DNA of 64,000 nt from positions 186,001-250,000 of the forward strand of contig NZ_JBFREB010000001.1 in the NCBI RefSeq assembly GCF_052114085.1. The letters run 5' to 3'. Position numbers and translations under genes: made by a program. Below the pieces are notes generated by a model, which had not been told where the DNA came from, made no database searches, and saw only the letters and a list, made by a program, of their open reading frames with translations. This DNA is from Leifsonia sp052114085 (GTDB lineage Bacteria > Actinomycetota > Actinomycetes > Actinomycetales > Microbacteriaceae). This document shows, piece by piece, positions 1 to 8,933 of the stretch; the first letter of the stretch is position 1; each line of letters opens with the position of its first letter.

Positions 1-331
1 CATCGAGGGCGCCCAGCGACTGCCGCCACGCGACGGCGTCCTCCGGCATTGAGTCGTAGTGCCAGCCGTCGGTCTGCTTTTCCGCAAGGCGGGCGTCCAC
101 CATTGCGGTCACCGGAACCCGCGGCTCTTCGCGCTGGTCGAGTAGTTGGTCGAACAAAGCGGTGGCGCAGGCTTCTTCGGTGACGTCGAAGAACCGCATC
201 TGGGGAAGCAGGCTCAGCCGTGACTGCACGAGCGACCGGGTGACCTCGTCCCAGTGGTCGCGCTGTGCGAGCGCATCGAAACCAGGGAAACGGTTGCCTC
301 CGCGCGAGGACGGCAGTGGAAGCGCCGTCAT
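1..331 (-). CDS. Gluconate 2-dehydrogenase subunit 3-like protein (partial)
   Basis: The reading frame is open from the ATG at 331 to the window edge, giving about 110 N-terminal residues. The sequence, with motifs such as RFFDVTEE, PVTAMVDARL and DGWHYDSMPED, resembles the small subunit-3 family that accompanies flavin-dependent GMC sugar dehydrogenases. That role is family knowledge; the expected dehydrogenase partner would lie outside the window. The start overlaps the stop of the upstream membrane-protein gene by four bases, so the two are probably translationally coupled. No Tat signal is visible at this start. The C-terminus is missing because the window ends. Confidence 0.6.
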   Translation of the reverse strand, partial: MTALPLPSSRGGNRFPGFDALAQRDHWDEVTRSLVQSRLSLLPQMRFFDVTEEACATALFDQLLDQREEPRVPVTAMVDARLAEKQTDGWHYDSMPEDAVAWRQSLGALD

Positions 332-795
332 TTTTCGCGCCTCAGGATTGCCGCGAGCAGCCCCATACCGCCGACAAGGGTCACGAGAAGCGGGGCGAGC
401 AGTGGCGGGCCCATCTCGAGGTTGTAGCGCAGGTTGTGCCATCCGCCCGGCTTCTGCGCGACCCCGCGTGCGTGCAGGTAGGTGCCTTGTAGTCCATTCG
501 CGACGATGGTTGCTGCCGCGACGGGAAGCACCGTCTTTGCCAGGCGGCGGCTGGTCACACCGGCGATGCCGGCGGCGGCGCCGATCGGGCCGAGGATCAC
601 CGGCACCCACATCCACTTGTTGCCGAAGCTCGCCTTGTTATGCTCGAAGTAGATTTCTGCCGCGGTGACCAGAGCGCCGGCAGCCGTTAGTGCCGAGAGT
701 GAGCGTTCGAAGCGTCCGGTCTCGACGTTCTTGACCATTCGATCGATACCGTGCAGGGCTCCGGTCGGCGGTGTCCTTCTGCTGCGTGCCGTCAT
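328..795 (-). CDS. Small integral membrane protein, unknown function
   Basis: This 155-residue protein starts at the ATG at 795, preceded by GGAGATCG and overlapping the upstream hydrolase stop as ATGA. A basic N-terminus (MTARSRRTPP) is followed by about four hydrophobic segments, including ALTAAGALVTAAEIYF, WVPVILGPIGAAAGIAGV, VLPVAAATIVANGL and LLAPLLVTLVGGMGLLAAI. An embedded GGWHNLRYNLEMGPP stretch lies between the last two. It ends in RREK, typical of a cytoplasmic tail. I do not recognise a family with certainty. Its position directly before the subunit-3 gene suggests a membrane component of the same dehydrogenase system, which is inference only. Confidence 0.65.
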   Translation of the reverse strand: MTARSRRTPPTGALHGIDRMVKNVETGRFERSLSALTAAGALVTAAEIYFEHNKASFGNKWMWVPVILGPIGAAAGIAGVTSRRLAKTVLPVAAATIVANGLQGTYLHARGVAQKPGGWHNLRYNLEMGPPLLAPLLVTLVGGMGLLAAILRREK

Positions 796-1673
796 CGATC
801 TCCTTCCTGGGGGCCTAGCTGCCCGTGTTCGGGGGCGACGTGTTCGAGGATGCTTTCCCATGCGCTTGCGATCAGATCCCGGCCGCCGTGTTCCGCTACG
901 ACGATCCGGGAGTTCGGGATTTCATCGGCGAACCGGCGTGCGTCGCGCGGAGTGGCATAGGTGTCCTGCCGCCCGACCAGTACGAGCGTCTCGGCGGCCG
1001 TAGTGGACAGGCTCGGCGGTTCGGCGCGGAAACACTGCAGGTCGGCGTCGACGCCGGCGGTTCCCTGCAGTTGAGCGTCGGCCATCATCCGCTCGATGCG
1101 GCGTTCGTAGGAGGTGGCGTCCCATCGCGAGCTTGTCGATGTCAGGCGTTGGGGGTCGAACCAGTTGGCGTCGGCCTTGCGGGTTCTGGCTCGCGCCCCC
1201 GTTTCGGCCAGTGCGGGCAGGGCCGGGCAGCCGATGAGCGCGAGGCGGTCGACGAACTCGGGGTGCCGCGCCGCGAGGGCTGCGGCGAACAGGCCGCCCT
1301 CCCGCCAGCCGACGACGCCGATGGAGCCGAAGTCGGTGCTGGCGGTCGAGCTCGCGGAGCTTTCCGCCTGGTCGAGGTAGGTGGCGGCTGCGTCAGCCCA
1401 CCGGTTCGCTGATGGCTCGGTCTCTGTCGGGTAGGGGTCGGATGCTCCGTAGCCGGGGCGGTCGAACGAGACCAGGTGGAGTCCCCAGGTCGATGTGAGG
1501 ACGGGGTCTGGGTCGAATCCGGAGGCTCCTGCCGTGGGGTGGCAGAGCATCACGAGGCGTTTCGCGGCCGGATCGCCGATGGCCGTCAGTCCGACGATCC
1601 GTCCGTCTGGGAAGCGTACGTGGAGTCCCGCCACGTCAGTGCTCGGCCTTGGGGTAGTTCCCGTGCCGCTCAT
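792..1673 (-). CDS. Alpha/beta-hydrolase fold protein lacking the nucleophile serine
   Basis: The 293-residue protein has the layout of an alpha/beta hydrolase. An oxyanion-type HPTAGASG lies near residues 45-52, SFDRPGYGASDPY near 69-81, and a nucleophile elbow at 122-126. A late LVGRQDTYATP and VVAEHGGRDLI fit the acid and histidine positions. The elbow reads G-W-R-E-G, so Arg124 replaces the usual Ser. It may therefore be non-catalytic or use another mechanism. The gene starts inside the 3' end of the upstream GxYT-repeat gene and ends overlapping the next gene as ATGA, so it is the second gene of a four-gene minus-strand operon. Confidence 0.8.
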   Translation of the reverse strand: MSGTGTTPRPSTDVAGLHVRFPDGRIVGLTAIGDPAAKRLVMLCHPTAGASGFDPDPVLTSTWGLHLVSFDRPGYGASDPYPTETEPSANRWADAAATYLDQAESSASSTASTDFGSIGVVGWREGGLFAAALAARHPEFVDRLALIGCPALPALAETGARARTRKADANWFDPQRLTSTSSRWDATSYERRIERMMADAQLQGTAGVDADLQCFRAEPPSLSTTAAETLVLVGRQDTYATPRDARRFADEIPNSRIVVAEHGGRDLIASAWESILEHVAPEHGQLGPQEGDR

Positions 1674-1884
1674 GCGTGCTCGCGACCTCTGGCGGCTCGC
1701 CGTGGTGCGATGCGCCCGTGTACTCGCCTTCGGCGAGTGGGTCGGGTGCGTCCGCGCTCGTCTCGGTGTATTGGCCGTGGACGGTTCGGGGGCCTGTCTC
1801 GCCTCGCTGCGTGTACTGGCCTTCCAGTGCGTCCCGGTCGGCGCTGGAACCGGTCCGGTCCGTGTCGTCGTGTTTGCCCATCAT
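1636..1884 (-). CDS. Small acidic protein with GxYT repeats
   Basis: This 82-residue hydrophilic protein begins MMGKHDDTDR and contains four spaced motifs, GQYT, GQYT, GEYT and GNYP, in a background rich in Asp, Glu, Thr and His. No membrane segment or Cys is present. Proteins with repeated G-x-Y-T words occur as hypotheticals in actinobacteria; their function is not known to me. The gene heads the minus-strand operon and overlaps the hydrolase start by 38 bases in another frame. An AGGTGGC-like Shine-Dalgarno sequence lies just upstream of the start. Confidence 0.65.
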   Translation of the reverse strand: MMGKHDDTDRTGSSADRDALEGQYTQRGETGPRTVHGQYTETSADAPDPLAEGEYTGASHHGEPPEVASTHERHGNYPKAEH

Positions 1885-1980
1885 GCCACCTCCGGTAGTT
1901 GCCTTTACGCAATCATTGCACCAGCGCGCCTACTAGTGAAGGGTGTGATCTAGAGACCCAGCCGATTGCTAGGAGGTCGC

Positions 1981-3312
1981 TCAGTCGTGGTTCTGTTGCG
2001 CGGCCGCACGAACGAACCGCGCGCGGGGGTCCTGCACTGCACTCGTGGATGCGGTGTCGTGAGGCGCCAGTGCGTTCGCGATCCACCCGAGGATGAGACG
2101 CAGTCGCCGTCCGGCGCTGGGTAGCGCGACCGCGTGGTACGCCTTGTCGACCGCCCACGCGGCCGCGCCATGCAAAGGGAGCGTCCGCACGACCGCAGCG
2201 CCCTGGTGGCCGCTGTAGCTGGCAAGCGTGCCGAGGCTGCGGTGCCGGTACTCGATCGCTTCGGCGCCCTGGACCGTTGCGCGGATGTTCGAGGCCAGGA
2301 CTTTGGCCTGACGGATCGCGTTTTGCGCGTTGGGCGGGCAGAACGCTGGTTGCTTCTCGGCGGTCAGGTCCGGGATCTGGGCGTTGTCACCGAGTGCCCA
2401 TACTCCCTCGATGGGGGAGCCGTCGTTGCGAACCGCTTGTAGCCGTGCGTTGCACTGTACGTGGCCCTTCGCGCCGCGTGGAACGTCGGCCCGGTTAAGT
2501 ACTGGGTTCGGGGTGACGCCGGCGGCCCAGACGAGGGTGTCGCAGGGGTGCGCGTCGCCGCTGTCGAGGTGCGCGATTCCGTCCTCGCACGAGGTGAGCT
2601 TCGTGTGCAGGAGCACCGTGATGCCCCGGCGTCGAAGCAGCTGGAGAGTCCACTGCGACAGTTTCGGCGGCAATTCGGCCGCGATACGGCCAGCCTCCTC
2701 GACCAGGAGCCACGACATCCTCTCGCGCTCCAGCTGCGGGTAGCGGCCGAGTTCGGTCTTTGCCCGTCGATGCAACTCGGCGATCGCCTCCACCCCCGTG
2801 TAACCGCCACCCACGAAGACGAAGGTCAGTGCTCGCTGCCGCTCCGACGGATCCTGCGCCGCCGCCGCGAAACGCACCCTGTCCACGACATGGTCGCGCA
2901 GGTACACCGCTTCTTCCACGCTCGAGAACCCGATCGCGTGCTCGGAAAGTCCGGGGATGGGCAGTGTCTTGCTGACTGCTCCAAGGGCGAACACGACATG
3001 GTCGAAAGCGACACTGCGTACCGTGCCATCGATCAAGCGGATCACTGCCACCTTGGCCGATGTATCCACAGTATCCACTGCTCCTGCCATGAGCTGCGCG
3101 TGAGGGAAGCGGCCTGCGAGCGGCACCAGCGTATCGCGGGGCGCCGTCTCCCCGCCTGCCACCTCGGGCAGCAGCGGTTTGTAGGTCAGGTACGGTTCCG
3201 GCTCGACCACGGTGACCCGGAGGCGTTGGGCTGTCGCATCGCTTCGCAGCTGACGGGCAAGAGTGAACCCAGCGAAGCCGCTACCCAGGATGAGAACGTG
3301 CGGTTCAGGCAT
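1981..3312 (-). CDS. ndh: Type II NADH dehydrogenase (NDH-2)
   Basis: A single-subunit FAD enzyme of 443 residues that would oxidise NADH and reduce quinone at the inner face of the membrane without pumping protons. The start is the ATG at 3312 with AAGGAG seven bases upstream. The first Rossmann motif is ILGSGFAG (residues 8-15) and the second, for NADH, is FVGGGYTG. Later motifs VWAAGVTPN and GVWALGDNAQIPD match the FAD-binding end of this family. The C-terminal part (GRRLRLILGWIANALAP) could supply the membrane-binding helix. It lies 11 bp downstream of the GH15 gene on the same strand, forming an operon with GH15 and the SDR gene. Confidence 0.88.
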   Translation of the reverse strand: MPEPHVLILGSGFAGFTLARQLRSDATAQRLRVTVVEPEPYLTYKPLLPEVAGGETAPRDTLVPLAGRFPHAQLMAGAVDTVDTSAKVAVIRLIDGTVRSVAFDHVVFALGAVSKTLPIPGLSEHAIGFSSVEEAVYLRDHVVDRVRFAAAAQDPSERQRALTFVFVGGGYTGVEAIAELHRRAKTELGRYPQLERERMSWLLVEEAGRIAAELPPKLSQWTLQLLRRRGITVLLHTKLTSCEDGIAHLDSGDAHPCDTLVWAAGVTPNPVLNRADVPRGAKGHVQCNARLQAVRNDGSPIEGVWALGDNAQIPDLTAEKQPAFCPPNAQNAIRQAKVLASNIRATVQGAEAIEYRHRSLGTLASYSGHQGAAVVRTLPLHGAAAWAVDKAYHAVALPSAGRRLRLILGWIANALAPHDTASTSAVQDPRARFVRAAAQQNHD

Positions 3313-3323
3313 GGCTGGACTCC

Positions 3324-5129
3324 TTAAGTACTTTCGATGTGGATGCGGTCCTCTGTGGTGCCGGCGCCTCCGGCCAGGAGATGGAAGGCGCTGCGGACGA
3401 GCGCGAAGTGGCTGTACGCCTGTGGCATGTTGCCCAGCTGTCGGTGGTCGCGCGGATCCCACTCCTCGCTCAGGAGCCCGACGTCGTTGCGGAGCTCCAG
3501 CAGCCGCTCGAAAAGGTTCTCGGCCTCCGCCGTTCGCCCCGCGCCGATCAGCGCGTCGACCAGCCAGAAGGAGCAGGCGATGAACACGCCTTCCTTGCCG
3601 GGCAGGCCATCGTCGCTGAGTTCGGGACGGTAGCGGAGCACGAGTCCGTCCTCGGTCAAATGCTGCTGGATGGCGTCGATCGTGCCGACGACCCGGGGGT
3701 CGTTCCCGGGCAGGAAGCCGACGCGGGGGATGAGCAGCAGCGCCGCGTCCAGCTCCTGGGATCCGTAGGCCTGCACAAAGGTGTTGCGGGAGGCGTCATA
3801 GCCGTTCTCCAGGATGTCGCGCCGGATCGCTGCGCGTAGACGCTCCCAGCGTCGGACGGGCCCGGGCAAATCGAAGCGACGCGCGCCCTGGACCATGCGG
3901 TCCGCCGCGACCCAGGCCATGAGTTTCGAGTGGGTGAAGTGCTTCTTGGGGCCGCGGATCTCCCAGAGCCCGTTGTCAGGCTCCCGCCACACCGTCTCCA
4001 GGTGCTCGATCAGGGCGAGCTGTAGGTCCCACGCGTCCTCCTCGCCGGACCCGATGGTCGACCGGGTCAGCGCCAATCCGTCCAGCACCTCGCCCCAGAC
4101 ATCCAGCTGCAGTTGGCCCGCAGCGGCGTTGCCTACGCGTACCGGCGACGAGCCGGCGTAGCCCCCCAACCAGTCCAGCTGCTCCTCCGGCAGGCGGCGG
4201 CGGCCGTCGATGCCGTACATGATGCGCAGGTCGGCGGGGTCGCCGGCGACGGCACGGAGCAGCCAGTCGCGCCAGGACCGGGCCTCGTCGATGTAGCCGG
4301 CGGTGAGGAGCGACTGAAGCGCCAGCGTGGCGTCGCGCAGCCAGCAGTACCGGTAGTCCCAGTTCCTCGGCCCGCCAATCTGCTCGGGGAGGGACGTCGT
4401 GGGTGCCGCCACGATGCCTCCGGTCGGTTGGTAGGTGAGTGCTTTCAGTGTGATCAAGGACCGCTGGATGGCGTCCATATTGGGGCCGTACGCGGTGCTC
4501 CGGCTGCTCCACTCGGTCCAGAATTGCTCGGTTACCACCAGCGCGGTGTCGGGGTCGGCCGGTGTCGGCTGAGGCTCATGGCTCGCGGACCAGGTGAGCG
4601 CGAACCGCACCCGGTCACCGGCCTCGACCGTGAACTCCGCCACCGTGCTCAGGTCACGACCACTCAGGGGCACGTCGGCGGTCACCTGCACGGCCTCGGG
4701 CCCGGCGACCGCCAGAATCCCTCGCTCCGTCCGGGTCACCCACGGGATGACGTGGCCGTAGTCGAAGCGGAGGAGGAGATGGGTCACCATGTCTACCGAC
4801 CCCTCCAGCCCCTCGACGACGCGCACCAGATCGGCCGCCTGATCGCGCACGGGCATGAAGTCCGTCACTCGGACATGCCCGGTACTCGTCTCCCACTCGG
4901 TCTCGAGGATCAGCGTGCCGTCGCGGTAGCTGCGGCGGGTGCATCGACCTGCGCCGGCCGGAGCGAGGAGCCACCGACCGGCGGAATCCTCGTCCAGCAT
5001 TGCGGCGAAGCAAGCCGGCGAGTCGAACCGTGGCAGGCACAACCAGTCGATGGACCCGCTAGCGGAGACCATCGCCGCCGTGTGGAGGTCTCCAATCAGC
5101 GCGTACTCCTCGATGCGGGAGGCGCTCAC
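3324..5129 (-). CDS. Glycoside hydrolase family 15 protein (glucoamylase/trehalase-like)
   Basis: 601 residues, typical for cytosolic GH15 proteins. The N-terminus MSASRIEEYALIGDLHTAA and SIDWLCLPRFDSPACF form the conserved beta domain. The (alpha/alpha)6 catalytic domain carries NWDYRYCWLRDATL, EEQLDWLGGYAGS and LLSEEWDPRDHRQLGNMPQAYSH, with Glu residues in the last two at the expected catalytic positions. No signal peptide is seen, so it acts inside the cell. GH15 members of this subgroup include trehalases as well as glucoamylases, so the substrate is open. Its ATG overlaps the stop of the SDR gene (ATGA), indicating coupled translation. Confidence 0.88.
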   Translation of the reverse strand: MSASRIEEYALIGDLHTAAMVSASGSIDWLCLPRFDSPACFAAMLDEDSAGRWLLAPAGAGRCTRRSYRDGTLILETEWETSTGHVRVTDFMPVRDQAADLVRVVEGLEGSVDMVTHLLLRFDYGHVIPWVTRTERGILAVAGPEAVQVTADVPLSGRDLSTVAEFTVEAGDRVRFALTWSASHEPQPTPADPDTALVVTEQFWTEWSSRSTAYGPNMDAIQRSLITLKALTYQPTGGIVAAPTTSLPEQIGGPRNWDYRYCWLRDATLALQSLLTAGYIDEARSWRDWLLRAVAGDPADLRIMYGIDGRRRLPEEQLDWLGGYAGSSPVRVGNAAAGQLQLDVWGEVLDGLALTRSTIGSGEEDAWDLQLALIEHLETVWREPDNGLWEIRGPKKHFTHSKLMAWVAADRMVQGARRFDLPGPVRRWERLRAAIRRDILENGYDASRNTFVQAYGSQELDAALLLIPRVGFLPGNDPRVVGTIDAIQQHLTEDGLVLRYRPELSDDGLPGKEGVFIACSFWLVDALIGAGRTAEAENLFERLLELRNDVGLLSEEWDPRDHRQLGNMPQAYSHFALVRSAFHLLAGGAGTTEDRIHIEST

Positions 5130-5893
5130 AGCCCCGGGCCGCCCTGCATGATCCCGCCGTCCACGAAGACCGTCGTGGCCGTCATGTAGTCGGCGTCGCC
5201 GGAGGCCACGAACGCCACCACCCGTGCGATCTCGGCCGGGTCGGCCACCTTCCGGAGCGGGATGGAATCCTCCAGCTTCTCGCGGAGCGAGTCGTCCTGC
5301 ATCGTCTTCGCGTTGATCGGGGTGGCCACGGCTCCTGGAGCAACGTTGACGACGCGCACCCCGTGCGGGCCGAGCTCGACGCCGGCGGTCCGCGTCAGCA
5401 TGCGCATCCCGCCCTTCGAGACGCAGTAGGCAAGGTTGCCGGGCATCGGCCAGTCCTCATGCACGGACGAGACGTTGATAACGACGCCACCCGAGCCCTG
5501 GTCGACGAAAGTTTGGGCCGCACGCTGGGTACCGAAGACGGCGCTCTTCAGGTTCACGGAGATTACCTTGTCGAAGCTGTCCTCGTCGAGGTCAAGCAGC
5601 CCTTGACGCGTCTCAATGCCGGCGTTGTTGACGAAGATGTCGAGCTGACCGAACTCCTTCTTAGCTGCGCTGATCAGCTTGTCGATGCCCGCGATTGTGC
5701 TGACATCCGCGTCGGCGCCGAGGGCTTTGCCTCCTGCCGCGCTGATCTCCTTCACGAGGTCTGCGGTGTCCTCGGGCCGCGCCACATAGTCGATCACCAC
5801 GGAAGCGCCCGCCGCAGCGAGCCCCCGGACGATCGCCTCACCGATCCCGCTGTTGCCGCCGGTCACCACCGCGACCTTGCCTGCCAAGTCCAT
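5126..5893 (-). CDS. Short-chain dehydrogenase/reductase (glucose 1-dehydrogenase-like)
   Basis: 255-residue classical SDR. The cofactor motif TGGNSGIG is near residue 12, NNAG follows GQLDIFV, and the catalytic Ser-Tyr-Lys appears as NVSSVHEDW then YCVSK. The C-terminal FVDGGIMQGGPGL is the usual SDR ending. The ATG at 5893 is preferred because GGAAGG sits eight bases before it. The in-frame GTG at 5899 would leave only two bases of spacing. It heads the operon with GH15 and NDH-2. Similar proteins reduce or oxidise sugars and polyols with NAD(P)H; the actual substrate cannot be read from sequence. Confidence 0.85.
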   Translation of the reverse strand: MDLAGKVAVVTGGNSGIGEAIVRGLAAAGASVVIDYVARPEDTADLVKEISAAGGKALGADADVSTIAGIDKLISAAKKEFGQLDIFVNNAGIETRQGLLDLDEDSFDKVISVNLKSAVFGTQRAAQTFVDQGSGGVVINVSSVHEDWPMPGNLAYCVSKGGMRMLTRTAGVELGPHGVRVVNVAPGAVATPINAKTMQDDSLREKLEDSIPLRKVADPAEIARVVAFVASGDADYMTATTVFVDGGIMQGGPGL

Positions 5894-6134
5894 GCGCACC
5901 GCCTTCCGTCAGAGTCCAGGCCCATTCAACCCTTTACTTGCGCAAATGCAACTGTTTTTGGCAGCGTCCTACGGACAGATCTGTACATGCTCAGCCGCAA
6001 CGGTTGCAACAGCGCAATGATGACTGTTAGGGTGCAATGGGTTAGCGGTCCCGGGCCGCCGCCCCGCCATTCGACGATCCCTGCCCGCGATTTGCCTCGC
6101 TGCTCCCCCGGGCATCACGGAAAGCAGATTCTTC

Positions 6135-6914
6135 GTGCTCCTCGCTGACTCAGGGTTCTCCGGCCCGTCCATCAACGACTTCTTCCCGCCGCCGATCCTG
6201 TTTGCGGGCACCCTGTTCGAGATCAACCGGGTCACTGTCATCCGGTTCATCGCTACGCTTGCGATCCTGCTGATTTTCGGCCTTGGCACCCGGCGTATGC
6301 GCGTGGTGCCGGGACGCTTTCAGAGCATCGTCGAGATGGGACTCGACTTCGTTCGCCTCAACATCGCGGAGGACCTGTTGGGGAAGAAGGACGGCGCACG
6401 CTTCCTGCCTCTGATCACAACCATCTTCTTTATGGTGTTGTTCTTCAACCTCACCGGCATCGTCCCTGGCTTGAACATGGCCGGCTCTGCGGTGATCGGG
6501 GTGCCGCTGGTGTTGGCGATCGTGGCGTACGGGGCCTTTATCTACGCAGGGCTGCGGCGCAATCCGAGCGGGTTCTTCCGCAGTTCGCTGTTCCCGCCTG
6601 GCGTGCCGTGGCCGCTTTACATCATCGTGACCCCAATCGAACTGATCTCTACCTTCATCGTGCGTCCGGTGACGCTTGTACTTCGGCTGATGATGAACAT
6701 GGTGGTCGGGCACCTGCTGCTCGTGCTTTTCTTCTCTGGGACCGCCTGGTTCCTCTTCCAAGCGCCGGCCGCGTTCAAGCTGCTGGGCCTGGGGACGATG
6801 GTTTTCGGCTTCGCGTTCACTCTCATGGAGATCCTCGTCGGGGCGCTTCAGGCCTACATCTTCGCTTTGCTCACCGGTGTCTACATCCAGTTGGCGATCG
6901 CCGACGAACATTGA
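6135..6914 (+). CDS. F-type ATP synthase subunit a, stand-alone copy
   Basis: 259 residues, the family length. The proton-channel helix reads RPVTLVLRLMMNMVVGHLL, with the essential Arg at 184 (E. coli Arg210 equivalent). The last helix, LMEILVGALQAYIFALLTG, retains Gln239. His193 and Glu232 occupy the swapped E219/H245 pair seen in many non-enteric enzymes. About five to six membrane helices are visible. No c, b, delta or F1 genes follow; the next gene is a cation exchanger. It therefore looks like a second, isolated atpB rather than part of the housekeeping operon. The start is a GTG; the true start is uncertain because the Shine-Dalgarno sequence is weak. Confidence 0.85.
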   Translation: MLLADSGFSGPSINDFFPPPILFAGTLFEINRVTVIRFIATLAILLIFGLGTRRMRVVPGRFQSIVEMGLDFVRLNIAEDLLGKKDGARFLPLITTIFFMVLFFNLTGIVPGLNMAGSAVIGVPLVLAIVAYGAFIYAGLRRNPSGFFRSSLFPPGVPWPLYIIVTPIELISTFIVRPVTLVLRLMMNMVVGHLLLVLFFSGTAWFLFQAPAAFKLLGLGTMVFGFAFTLMEILVGALQAYIFALLTGVYIQLAIADEH

Positions 6915-7009
6915 CGCTCTCTGTTGTAAGCCAAAGTGTTATCGAGACGGATCCGTACGTCGCGCTTGCCAATGCGCAATAGTTGTGCAAACGCACGTGT
7001 CGGGGTTTC

Positions 7010-8086
7010 ATGGGCCCCATGGACTCTTTACCGATCTGGGTGCTGGTGCTCATCTTCGTGGGAGGTGCGGCGGTCATCTGGTTCTCCGGTATTCAGCTCT
7101 CGAAGACGACTGACGTTCTCGACAGCCGTTTCCATCTCGGAAGCGCACTCGGTGGCCTGATCGTGCTCGCCGTGGCCACGAACCTGCCGGAGATCGCGAT
7201 CACCGTCAGTGCCGCAGGTTCCGGTTCAATCGGCGTCGCCGTCGGAAACATCCTGGGTGGTGTCGCTCTTCAAACGGTTGTCATCGCCGTTTTGGACGCG
7301 TTCGGCAAGCGCGGCAAAGGCGTGAAGCCGATCACCTACCGCGCCGCGTCCCTCGGTCTCGTCCTGGAGGCAGTGGTTGTGGTCGCCGTCCTCTCGGTGG
7401 TCATCGCTGGCAGCCAGCTCCCTGCAGGCCTATTGTTCGCCCGCCTCACACCCGACGTTGTCCTGATCGCGGCGATCTGGCTGGTTGGCCTCTTCCTGGT
7501 GCGACGTGCAGGCAAAGGTCTCCCCTGGCACCAGGACGGCGCGGCCCCGGACACGACGACACCTCACCCGAGCGCCCACCGCACTCGGAAGCCGGCGAGT
7601 CCTGAGCAGATGAGAACCGCGAAGGCGGTGGTTATCTTCAGTGTGGCCGCGCTGCTCACCCTGGCGTCCGGTGTCGCTTTGGAGCTCGCTGGAGACGCGG
7701 CCGCCAAGCAGGTCGGGGTTTCCGGAGTGCTTTTCGGTGCAACAGTGCTGGCGCTGGCCACGAGCCTCCCGGAGATCTCCACCGGCCTGCAGGCGGTGAA
7801 GCAAGGCGATGACAACTTGGCGATTAGCGATATTTTCGGCGGCAATGCGTTCCTGCCGGTTCTGTTCCTCGTCGCGACCCTGATCAGCGGCAAAGCCGTT
7901 CTCCCGCAGGCGAACGCAAGTGACATCTACCTGACAGCGCTGGCGGGCCTGCTGACTGTTGTGTACGCCATTGGCCTGATATTTCGGCCACGCAGGCACT
8001 TCGCGGGCATGGGCCCGGACTCGCTTGCTGTGGTGGTTCTCTACGTGATCGGGATCGGTGGACTTGTAGCAATCACCATCGGCTGA
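7010..8086 (+). CDS. CaCA-superfamily sodium/calcium exchanger-like membrane protein
   Basis: 358 residues with about ten hydrophobic helices and the two inverted alpha repeats of the Ca2+:cation antiporter superfamily. Repeat 1 is AVATNLPEIAITVSAAGSGS with GNILGGVALQTV. Repeat 2 is ALATSLPEISTGLQAV with SDIFGGNAFLPV. The acidic Glu in each LPE motif is the usual ion ligand. A hydrophilic, Pro/His-rich loop (about residues 165-200) separates the halves. Start at ATG 7010 with GGGG nearby; ATG 7019 and TTG 6983 are alternatives. It lies 95 bp after the lone ATP synthase a subunit on the same strand, so the two may be co-transcribed. Confidence 0.85.
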   Translation: MGPMDSLPIWVLVLIFVGGAAVIWFSGIQLSKTTDVLDSRFHLGSALGGLIVLAVATNLPEIAITVSAAGSGSIGVAVGNILGGVALQTVVIAVLDAFGKRGKGVKPITYRAASLGLVLEAVVVVAVLSVVIAGSQLPAGLLFARLTPDVVLIAAIWLVGLFLVRRAGKGLPWHQDGAAPDTTTPHPSAHRTRKPASPEQMRTAKAVVIFSVAALLTLASGVALELAGDAAAKQVGVSGVLFGATVLALATSLPEISTGLQAVKQGDDNLAISDIFGGNAFLPVLFLVATLISGKAVLPQANASDIYLTALAGLLTVVYAIGLIFRPRRHFAGMGPDSLAVVVLYVIGIGGLVAITIG

Positions 8087-8933
8087 CAGGAGCGGTTGCC
8101 GCTGGTCTGCGTAGTCGCCGATATCGAACTAGGCGCCGCCGCAATGATGCCGAGCGTATTCGTGCAGTTCGCCTCCCTTTGCTGGCGTAGGGCTGATTGT
8201 GGTGCGACCGCTGCACTGTGACCGAATCCATTGGACCCTTAGCGGTCGAACTAGAGTTCAAATGGCACCGGTACCGCCATAGAAGACCCCTGGTAATGCG
8301 GGGGTTTTCTGCTTGTGGGAAGGCGTCGTGGTGCGTGTGCGGTGCATATTGTGCCGTGGGCGGCGCAGGCTGTTGACGTGGCTGATGATCCGGAAGCGCC
8401 GGCGGTGCAGCGAGCACCACGGGCGTGTCCCAATGCGCGATTCCGTTCAACGTTCAAACGGGCGATTCCTCGCCTATCCCAGGGTCTACAAGAACTCGGG
8501 GTCGTTCCCACTTCGGTCGTTTGACTGCATCCTGCGCTGTTCCGTCCCGATCCTCGGGGCAGCGCAGCAGCGGCTTCCGCGTGGCACCATCGGCATGCCC
8601 GAGGTGCCGACGTCCGTGGGCGCTGACGGACTACACGAATGGCGTCCATTCGGATGTCTGGATATCCCGTGGGTCAGCCACAAAGACAGCCGCCGAGATC
8701 TCGACCTGCGACCGGAAGGGGCGCACCGTCCGGCCCGACATCGTGAGGGAATCATCCGGTCTGTCGTGGGGATCGATCGGCACGCTCGTCGCCTTCGCCG
8801 TCGGCCACGAGATGGACCCACGCTCTCTCGTATCTAGGGTAGACAGATCGGTCCTTGACCTACATCCCAATGGCCCGCTAGGAATGACTTGGGCGACGTC
8901 CCTTCTCCTCGTTTATGAGTGAAAGGGATACGA
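8087..8933. other. Non-coding or degraded stretch
   Basis: About 850 bp without a convincing gene. Open frames here lack Shine-Dalgarno sites and have shadow-like composition. It contains one hairpin (8281-8310) that may end transcription of the exchanger. Just before it, at 8256-8280, GTTCAAAT followed by GGCACCGGTACCGCCA vaguely recalls a tRNA 3' end, but the T-stem does not pair, so I do not call a tRNA. The 3' part (8830-8933) must hold the promoter of the secreted-protein gene. Confidence 0.4.
8281..8310 (+). terminator. Possible hairpin terminator
   Basis: AGAAGACCCC pairs with GGGGTTTTCT across a ten-base loop, giving ten pairs with one G-U. There is no separate U-tract beyond the TTTT in the stem, so termination strength is uncertain. 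It lies about 195 bp after the exchanger stop. Confidence 0.45.

Noticed and set aside
162..1898. Several long plus-strand frames
   Set aside because: They are Arg/Pro/Ser-rich shadows of the minus-strand operon, with no Shine-Dalgarno sites or family motifs.
6150..6911. Minus-strand frame of 253 codons opposite the ATP synthase a gene
   Set aside because: His/Arg/Glu-rich low-complexity translation typical of a reverse-strand shadow; the plus frame has the true motifs.
8256..8280. Possible tRNA 3' end before the hairpin at 8281
   Set aside because: GTTCAAAT is present but the T-stem does not pair and no acceptor partner is found.
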